From positions 59,468-123,467 of the forward strand of contig CAYYOT010000005.1 of assembly GCA_964473255.1 (NCBI GenBank): a stretch of DNA of 64,000 bases, in the 5' to 3' direction. The notes beneath the pieces are model-generated. The model saw only the letters and a list, made by a program, of their open reading frames with translations, ran no database searches and had not been told where the DNA came from. The translations under genes were made by a program, and so were the position numbers. Origin of the DNA: Kuafuiihalomonas sp964473255 (lineage in GTDB: Bacteria > Myxococcota > Kuafuiibacteriia > Kuafuiibacteriales > Kuafuiibacteriaceae). This document shows, piece after piece, positions 58,428 through 64,000 of the stretch (within the stretch, counting starts at the first letter, position 1; each line of letters begins with the position of its first letter).

Positions 58428-60109
58428 GGGATCTTCCTCGTGCGGAACACATCGTGGGCGACGATCGCCCGAACGAGGTCTTCGTAGCGCCCGGGCCCGG
58501 TCTCCACCGCGTCACGGACGTCGGCCACGGCGCGCGCGTGCTCCGACTCGAGGCGATGGCCGAGGAAGTACTCGAGCTGCCGCTGAACGAAGCACGACCG
58601 GACCCGGTCGTTGACCGCCAGCGCCTGCATGTACGCCTCGTACGTTTGGTAGGCGTAGTCTTTGCGATCCGCGGTCAGGGCCGCCGGAATCCAGCCGTCG
58701 ATGCGAACCGCGTTCCCGTGCACGTCCTGCTCCCGGTAAGCTCCGCGGTAGTCGAGGTGCTCGAAGCCGTACGCCAAAGGATCGAACTGCTTGTGGCACG
58801 CGGCGCACTGGTTACGCGTAAGGCGAACTTCGGCGATTTGCCGGTCAGATGCGTTCTCCGGCTGTTCTTCGACGAACTCGTCGATCTGCTCCTGCAGCGA
58901 TGCCGGTGGGTCGGGGGTTTCGGAACAAAAGAGCTGCTTCTGCATGAACAGACCGCGGGCCACGATGGCTCCACCGTCCGCGTTGGTCATGCCGGCGACC
59001 ACGCCCGGCTGCGCAAGCAGTCCGCCGCGACCCGGGAGGTCCTGGACATCGTAGGTTTGAAACTCGGCCCCGGGGTCCGCGACGCCGTAGGCACGGGCGA
59101 GGTCTTCGGTGAGCGCCGCCTTTCTACGGGTGAACAGACCGAACAGCTCCGCACCCGCGAGCAGTTCACCGCGATAGAACCGCTCGGCTCCTGCGATCAG
59201 GTCGTCCTTCAGTCCGTCTTCGTTGGGTATGGACGCCATTCGTCCCCAGTCCACGATGAACCGATTCAAGACCCGCCCCACTCGGGCATCGTCGTCCAAG
59301 AGTCGATCGACGGCAGCTCGCAGGCCGGCCGGGGTCTCGAGGTCTCCGCGGGCCGCGGCGTCGAGCAGCCAGGGTTCAGGCGCCGTTCCCCACAGCCCAT
59401 AGGCGAGACGGGACGCGAGCTCGTAGCTGCCCACCTGCACCGCGTCCTCGCCCTCCAAGAGGTACAGGAACTCCGGAGCCTGGAGCATGGCCTCCAGAGT
59501 CGCCCGGGCCGCTTCCTCGTGATCAGCGGCCTCGGCGCGGACGGCCCGATACAGGAGCACGTACGGTCGAGAATCATCGGCGGTCAGCGGCCGCCGGAAG
59601 AGGCGAAGACCCGAGCTCTCCACGAGCGCTGCGGCGCAGGCGTCCGTGTCGTCCGGACAATCGGTATGGGAGGCGAGGAAGACGCCGGCCTCATCCGTGC
59701 TCGAGATGGCCTCCGCGAGTTCGGCGTACGCAAGGGCATGCTCGGGAAGGACGGTCTGACCGCTCGCGATGTTGACGAAACCCTCGAGCGGCCGGTCCAC
59801 CGGAAGCAATGCAACCTGCGCTTCGGTCAAAGACAGTCCGATCACGTCCTCCACGGTCTTCGCGTATTCGCCGACGGTGAGCCGTCGCACCAAGGGCTCC
59901 AGCGCACGAAAGGCCGGCAGCTCGCCGCCGGGCCCTGGATCCGTCGGCTGATCGGGATCGACGGTCTGGTCCGGGTCGACCGGACGGGGCCGGTCGGTCT
60001 CGTCTTGCTGCACGGAGCCCGTCCCCGAGAAGCTCGGCTCTCGGATCGTGCCATTGCAGGCGGCCGAAGCGATACAGAACGCCGCGGTCAACGGGATGCG
60101 CGTGCCCAC
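58424..60109 (-). CDS. DUF1592/1588/1595/1585 (cytochrome-like) lipoprotein
   Basis: 561 residues. Lipobox SAAC (Cys18), a Pro/Asp linker with DPDQ repeats, then DUF1595 (about 70-150), DUF1592 (about 215-330), DUF1588 (about 350-460) with the haem-type motif CAACHKQFDPLAYGFEHLDY, and DUF1585 at the end (FFLGH-like YFLGHRLESEHA). The CAACH suggests covalent haem binding or a relic of it. Operon partner of the DUF1552 protein. Together they probably act on an extracellular substrate. Upstream 60110-60289 shows no clear signal. Confidence 0.87.
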   Translation of the reverse strand: MGTRIPLTAAFCIASAACNGTIREPSFSGTGSVQQDETDRPRPVDPDQTVDPDQPTDPGPGGELPAFRALEPLVRRLTVGEYAKTVEDVIGLSLTEAQVALLPVDRPLEGFVNIASGQTVLPEHALAYAELAEAISSTDEAGVFLASHTDCPDDTDACAAALVESSGLRLFRRPLTADDSRPYVLLYRAVRAEAADHEEAARATLEAMLQAPEFLYLLEGEDAVQVGSYELASRLAYGLWGTAPEPWLLDAAARGDLETPAGLRAAVDRLLDDDARVGRVLNRFIVDWGRMASIPNEDGLKDDLIAGAERFYRGELLAGAELFGLFTRRKAALTEDLARAYGVADPGAEFQTYDVQDLPGRGGLLAQPGVVAGMTNADGGAIVARGLFMQKQLFCSETPDPPASLQEQIDEFVEEQPENASDRQIAEVRLTRNQCAACHKQFDPLAYGFEHLDYRGAYREQDVHGNAVRIDGWIPAALTADRKDYAYQTYEAYMQALAVNDRVRSCFVQRQLEYFLGHRLESEHARAVADVRDAVETGPGRYEDLVRAIVAHDVFRTRKIP

Positions 60110-60289
60110 GACGACCGGGACCCTAGCAATCGGAGCGCGAGCACGACATTGGGGCCGACCAGTGTGGCCGTAGCTCCTCCGATGTGCGGAGCGGTCGCCG
60201 ACCTACGGCCGCGCGGGCACAGGAATCTGAGGTCGACCCGTGAAGAAGCAGTCCCGAGAGATGGCAGGTACCTTGCAGTCTTCGACCTC

Positions 60290-61012
60290 ATGCGCGGTTC
60301 GCCCACCCTCGTCTTCATCGTCACGGCTGCGGCCGTGGCGTGCAGCGAAGAAACCCAGGATCTCGACGGAAGCGACGGCCGCGACGCGAGCGGACGGACC
60401 GACCGCTCGCTCGACGCGGCTTTGCCGGATGGCTCGAGCGAAAAGCCGGACGCCACCTCCTCCGACGCGAACGGTGTCGACACCGGGCTGCTCGACACCG
60501 GACTGCTCGATGCCGGCTCCGATGATGCGGGACTCGCCGATGCCGCGCGCGACGCATCGGCTCCCGACGCGTCCTTGGCTGACGCCGGCGGGTGCGCCGG
60601 CGATGGCCCCATCGAGCTCACCTACGCCATGGAGTTCCCCGGGGGCTTTTTCGCCGACTGCATGCCCGCGGTGGCGCCGGATCCCACCGGTCTCAGTCTC
60701 GACTTCCTGCGACTCACCAATCCGACGGCCCATGCCATCGGCGGTCTCCAGGTGCAGACGACCCGTATCCTCGAGACGAACACCGGTCGAGAGGTTCAGT
60801 CGGTTGTCGTCGACCCGTTCGTTCCCTGGCCCTCCGCGCTGGCCGCCGGGGCCGAGTGGTCGAGCCTCGTCACGAAGACCTCCGGCGACCCGGTCGGTGC
60901 CGCTGCCTGTGGGAGCTGCGGCCGAGCGGTCTCGTTCGAGGTCGCCTTCGAGAGTTCCGTCGGCTGCTTCGTGGAGACGGTCGAGATAGGAACGATGGAC
61001 TGCGCGTTTTGA
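60290..61012 (+). CDS. Lipoprotein with DAG-type linker
   Basis: 240 residues from ATG 60290 (the long open frame upstream is the shadow of the DUF1592 gene). Lipobox AAVAC (Cys18). Residues 20-100 are Asp/Ala/Ser/Gly low complexity with DTGLLDTGLLDAG repeats. A beta-rich C-terminal domain (about 105-240) has paired Cys (CGSCGRAVSFEVAFESSVGC). It resembles the 4325 lipoprotein in layout (Asp/Gly linker plus small Cys domain). Function unknown. Confidence 0.7.
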   Translation: MRGSPTLVFIVTAAAVACSEETQDLDGSDGRDASGRTDRSLDAALPDGSSEKPDATSSDANGVDTGLLDTGLLDAGSDDAGLADAARDASAPDASLADAGGCAGDGPIELTYAMEFPGGFFADCMPAVAPDPTGLSLDFLRLTNPTAHAIGGLQVQTTRILETNTGREVQSVVVDPFVPWPSALAAGAEWSSLVTKTSGDPVGAAACGSCGRAVSFEVAFESSVGCFVETVEIGTMDCAF

Positions 61013-61068
61013 GTCGGCCTCGGCCAAGACCTCTCGAAGAGGAAACGATCCTCGGACGAGCGGATCAG

Positions 61069-61092
61069 GGCGGGGCGCTCGAGCGCCCCGCC
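61069..61092. terminator. 24-bp perfect GC palindrome between convergent genes
   Basis: GGCGGGGCGCTC followed at once by its reverse complement GAGCGCCCCGCC. It lies between the stops of the 60290 (+) and 61110 (-) genes and probably forms a hairpin that ends both transcripts; there is no T tract. Confidence 0.6.
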
Positions 61093-61109
61093 GTCGTCGA
61101 CGATGCGGG

Positions 61110-61853
61110 TCAGACCTGAGTCATGCCGCCGTCGACCTCGTACTCGGAGCCGGTGACGAAGGAAGCGTCGTCCGAAAGGAGGAAGCGCGCGACCCGCGCC
61201 ACCTCTTCGGACTTTCCGAAGCGGCGGAGGGGAACCTGAGCCAGAATCTGCTCGGCAAAGCCCTTCGTTGCCTCTTCCGGAAGGTTGGTCCGGGCGAAGA
61301 AATCGGTCTCGATCGGGCCCGGGCTCACCGCATTGACCCGGATGTTCCGCTCTGCCAGCTCGGCCGCCAGCACGCGAGTCAGACTGCGCAGCGCCGCCTT
61401 GGTCGAGGCGTAGATGCTGCCGCCAGGCATGCCCATCACGTTCACCACCGACGTATTGAAGACGACGGCGGCTCCGTCCTTCATCAGCGGCGACAGGGCC
61501 CGTACGTGGAGCAGTGGGCCGCGCACGTTGACGTCGTACTGCTCGGCGAACGCCTCCGGCGTGACGTCGGTGTGGGGATAGAACTTGCCGAACCCCGCGT
61601 TGGCGAAGAATCCGTCGAGCCTTCCGAAGCGAGTCTTCACTTCCTCCGCCAGCGTGTCGGCGGCCGCCGGGTCGCCGGCGTCGTTGGCGATCGCATCGAT
61701 ACCGTGATCCGACTGGAGCTTCGCGATGCGCTCCGGATTGGTTCCCGTCGCGAGGACGTTCGCGCCGTCGTTCTTCAAGAGGACGGCGGTCGCGAGTCCG
61801 ATGCCGCTGGTGCCGCCGGTGATGAGGATGTTCTTGCCGTCGAAGTTTGCCAT
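61110..61853 (-). CDS. Short-chain dehydrogenase/reductase (SDR)
   Basis: 247 residues from ATG 61853, with AAGGAGG 9 bp upstream; the frame is open to 61913. Classical SDR: ITGGTSGIGLATA (NAD(P) binding), NAGFGKFYPH, catalytic Ser in NTSVVN, then YASTK (Tyr-xxx-Lys), and RVNAVSPGPIETDF. Cytosolic oxidoreductase; the substrate cannot be told. Single-gene unit, divergent from selO across 169 bp with no other feature. Confidence 0.9.
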   Translation of the reverse strand: MANFDGKNILITGGTSGIGLATAVLLKNDGANVLATGTNPERIAKLQSDHGIDAIANDAGDPAAADTLAEEVKTRFGRLDGFFANAGFGKFYPHTDVTPEAFAEQYDVNVRGPLLHVRALSPLMKDGAAVVFNTSVVNVMGMPGGSIYASTKAALRSLTRVLAAELAERNIRVNAVSPGPIETDFFARTNLPEEATKGFAEQILAQVPLRRFGKSEEVARVARFLLSDDASFVTGSEYEVDGGMTQV

Positions 61854-62022
61854 TTTGGGGTGCCTCCTTGCGCCCCCATCCTCGCTTCTGAGACACCGGC
61901 GTCCATGGCCCATCGGGAATAAGTGTCTTTCGCGAGCATGGTCGTCCGGTTTGCGAAAAAGGCCGTGCGCGTGAACGCGTATTGAACTAGGGCCGCGGCC
62001 CGGTGTGATCTAGAAGACGAGC

Positions 62023-63498
62023 ATGCGGCCGGAAGTCTTCGACAACAGCTATGCTCGGCTGCCCGAGCGGTTCTTTCATCGACTCGCGCCCGAGCCCTCA
62101 CCGAAGGCCGAACTCATCCGGGTGAACCGACCGCTGTCCGCCGAGCTCGGTCTCGACCCCGACTGGCTGGCGTCGAACGACGGCATCGCAGTCCTGTCGG
62201 GCAACACCGTTCCCGAGGGCGCCGACCCGATCGCCACGGTCTATGCCGGTCATCAGTTCGGCAGCTGGAACCCGCAGCTCGGTGACGGCCGGGCTCTCCT
62301 GCTAGGCGAGGTCGTGACCGCGAAGGGCGAACGCTTCGACCTTCAGCTCAAGGGCTCGGGACGAACGCCGTACTCTCGGGGGGGCGACGGCAAAGCCCCG
62401 CTCGGCCCGGTTCTGCGCGAGTACGTCGTCAGCGAAGCCATGGCCTCGCTGGGGATCCCGACCACCCGAGCGCTGGCCGCCGTGACGACCGGAGAGACGG
62501 TCTACCGGACCGAGCGTGAGCCGGGCGCCGTCTTGGCCCGCGTGGCGCGAAGCCACATCCGGGTTGGCACCTTCGAGTACTTCGCCTCGCGCGATGACGC
62601 CGAGGGCCTCCAGCTTCTCACCGACCACGTCATCGAACGCCACTACCCCGAGCTCGCCGACGCAGATGACCCGGTACTCGCCCTTCTGGGGGCGGTGGCT
62701 GACCGGCAAGCCCGTCTCATCGCCCGATGGCAGCTGGTCGGCTTCATCCACGGCGTCATGAACACCGACAACATGCTCGTGTCGGGGGAGACCATCGACT
62801 ACGGCCCCTGCGCCTTCTTGGACCGGTTCGACCCGGCGACCGTGTACAGCTCCATCGATCACCAAGGACGGTATGCCTACGGGAATCAGCCGGGCATCGC
62901 GAACTGGAATCTGGCCCGCTTCGCTCAAGCGCTTCTGCCGGTCCTCGGTGCCGACCGATCGGACGTCATCGAGAAGGCCCAGGGCATCATCGATGGCTTC
63001 GGCAACGCCTTCGTGGATGCGCTGCGAGCGGGAATGCACGAAAAGCTCGGACTCTCGGTGGAGCGGGAGGATGACGACGCGCTCGTCGAAGATCTGTTCT
63101 CGCTCATGAAGGCCCACCGACTCGACTTCACGCTCACGTTTCGACGCTTGGCCGAGCTCGCCGGCCCGATCGAGCCAGCGGAGAGCGTGGCCCGCATCTT
63201 CGACTTCGGGCCGGAGATGGAGCCGTGGCTCGCCCGGTGGCGATCGCGCTTCGAGGCCGACCCCGGCGAGGCGAAGACGCGCCGGACGGCGATGTTCCGG
63301 ACCAACCCGGCACTCATCGCCCGTAATCACCTGGTCGAAGGCGTCATTCGCGCGGGCGTGGACCGGGGCGACTTCGGTCCGTTCGAGCGCTTGGTCGACG
63401 TACTCGCGTTCCCCGCCGCATACGACTCGAACCTGGCGCTCTTTGCCACCCCGCCTCGCCCCGAGGAGGAAGTCCATCAGACGTTCTGCGGGACGTGA
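62023..63498 (+). CDS. selO: Protein adenylyltransferase SelO (YdiU family)
   Basis: 491 residues, usual length. Motifs: YAGHQFGSWNPQLGDGRALL, DLQLKGSGRTPYSRGGDGKA, LREYVVSEAMASLGIPTTRA, FIHGVMNTDNMLVSGETIDYG and GNQPGIANWNLARFA. SelO transfers AMP to Ser/Thr/Tyr of redox proteins. The C-terminal TFCGT carries a Cys in place of the selenocysteine of vertebrate SelO. Alone between SDR and DUF427 genes. Confidence 0.93.
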   Translation: MRPEVFDNSYARLPERFFHRLAPEPSPKAELIRVNRPLSAELGLDPDWLASNDGIAVLSGNTVPEGADPIATVYAGHQFGSWNPQLGDGRALLLGEVVTAKGERFDLQLKGSGRTPYSRGGDGKAPLGPVLREYVVSEAMASLGIPTTRALAAVTTGETVYRTEREPGAVLARVARSHIRVGTFEYFASRDDAEGLQLLTDHVIERHYPELADADDPVLALLGAVADRQARLIARWQLVGFIHGVMNTDNMLVSGETIDYGPCAFLDRFDPATVYSSIDHQGRYAYGNQPGIANWNLARFAQALLPVLGADRSDVIEKAQGIIDGFGNAFVDALRAGMHEKLGLSVEREDDDALVEDLFSLMKAHRLDFTLTFRRLAELAGPIEPAESVARIFDFGPEMEPWLARWRSRFEADPGEAKTRRTAMFRTNPALIARNHLVEGVIRAGVDRGDFGPFERLVDVLAFPAAYDSNLALFATPPRPEEEVHQTFCGT

Positions 63499-63508
63499 GA
63501 CGTTGGGG

Positions 63509-64000
63509 CTACCAGTGACCGGTACCGGGACCGCCCTTGATGGGCCCCACCAGGTCCCCGGTCACCCACCCGCCGTAGAATCCTCCGGGCTGCGCCGCGA
63601 CCCGCTCACCTTCCACGAAACAGTCGAGCAAGGACGGAAGAAACGCGACGTAGCCGGCCACCGTCTCGAATGGAGTCCAGGCGTCCGGATAGCGCCAGGC
63701 AGCACGCCCGATGACGGTGCCGCCGGGCGCGATGACGTCGAGCGTTTCCGCCTCGCCCTTCCATTCGCAGACGCTGCGAGCCCCGGAAGGCCGAAGGGCA
63801 CCATCGACGACGTCGGTCGGCGGGAAATAGTAGGTTCCTGCGCTTGCGGTCTCGAGGATGCGATAGCCGGCGGTGGTCTCGGCGATCGTATGGCCCTGGT
63901 ATTCCACCCTCAGCGCCTTGGGCGTCGGTTCGAGGCGTGGCGGCCGCGGGTAGTCCCAAACCGATTCCTGCCCCGGCCCGGGCGGATCGGCGTGCGGCGG
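63509..64000 (-). CDS. DUF427 family protein (partial, runs off right edge)
   Basis: The annotated-looking start at GTG 63907 is internal: the frame stays open to the window end and upstream residues read ESVWDYPRPPRLEPTPKALR, the typical N-terminal segment of DUF427 proteins. So the gene begins outside the window. Following motifs fit the family: HTIAETTAGYRILETASAGT, YYFPPTDV, SVCEWKG, AAWRYPDAWTPF and YVAFLPSLLDCFVEGERV. Small cytosolic beta-sandwich protein of unknown function. Confidence 0.82.
   Translation of the reverse strand, partial: PPHADPPGPGQESVWDYPRPPRLEPTPKALRVEYQGHTIAETTAGYRILETASAGTYYFPPTDVVDGALRPSGARSVCEWKGEAETLDVIAPGGTVIGRAAWRYPDAWTPFETVAGYVAFLPSLLDCFVEGERVAAQPGGFYGGWVTGDLVGPIKGGPGTGHW

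Noticed and set aside
58454..60289. Very long plus-strand frame leading into the 60290 lipoprotein
   Set aside because: The upstream part is antisense to the DUF1592 gene; the lipoprotein signal starts at 60290.
1..64000. tRNA, rRNA, CRISPR array, insertion sequence, prophage or replication origin
   Set aside because: I found no cloverleaf, repeat-spacer array, transposase, integrase, phage structural gene or DnaA-box cluster by reading; a covariance or HMM search would be the decisive test.

Overview
The window is high-GC, gene-dense DNA. It is probably from a myxobacterium (Myxococcota; my guess is a Polyangiales/Sandaracinus-like lineage). Reasons: many lipoproteins with Asp/Ala/Gly ('DAG') linkers after the lipobox, a Kelch-repeat lipoprotein, a DUF1592/DUF1552 pair, an ASH-domain lipoprotein, ECF sigma genes, and frequent GTG/TTG starts with 4-bp stop/start overlaps. 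The taxon is inferred from gene style only; no rRNA or marker gene is present.

Layout. 1-2798 (minus): type I secretion pair, an HlyD adaptor cut by the left edge and an ABC exporter with an atypical ATPase. 2911-6805: surface lipoproteins and an unknown protein. 6945-18854: the most interesting block. A Fur-family (probably Zur-like) regulator is followed by three transcription units, each preceded by the same inverted repeat GCAA-N5-TTGC (7435, 8402, 9789). They encode Cys/His-rich lipoproteins, one with an Asp/His-rich tail, and a nine-gene overlapping operon: two unknown lipoproteins, a DUF3450-like coiled-coil protein, a TtpC-like TolQ protein, ExbB, ExbD, TonB, a TPR protein and a TonB-dependent receptor. 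I read this as a metal-responsive, probably zinc-responsive, outer-membrane uptake regulon. 18859-23109: sucrose-phosphate synthase/phosphatase divergent from amylosucrase. 23165-32961: TraB/GumN lipoprotein, a flavoprotein fused to a NapH/NosR-type iron-sulfur membrane module, pirin, ASH lipoprotein, LPG-synthase-like membrane protein, branched-chain aminotransferase, DHFR-like protein and a zinc-ribbon protein.

33116-45086: a complete group 2a-type [NiFe] uptake hydrogenase locus in one tight operon: small and large subunits, protease, TPR protein, NifU-Rieske protein, NHL propeller, a HypF-like zinc-finger protein without the usual catalytic domains, HypC, a SIS-domain sugar-phosphate isomerase, HypD, HypE, HypA and HypB. 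No full hypF and no recognisable hucM is in the window. This family oxidises H2 at very low, including atmospheric, concentrations.

45139-64000: membrane protein, VOC protein, duplicated DUF4397-like secreted protein, triplicated DUF1641-like protein, unknown protein, molybdate transporter modABC, ECF sigma/anti-sigma with an outer-membrane barrel and a secreted protein, DUF1592/DUF1552 pair, lipoprotein, SDR, SelO, and a DUF427 protein cut by the right edge. I saw no tRNA, rRNA, CRISPR array, IS element or prophage. No stretch over 300 bases lacks a gene.
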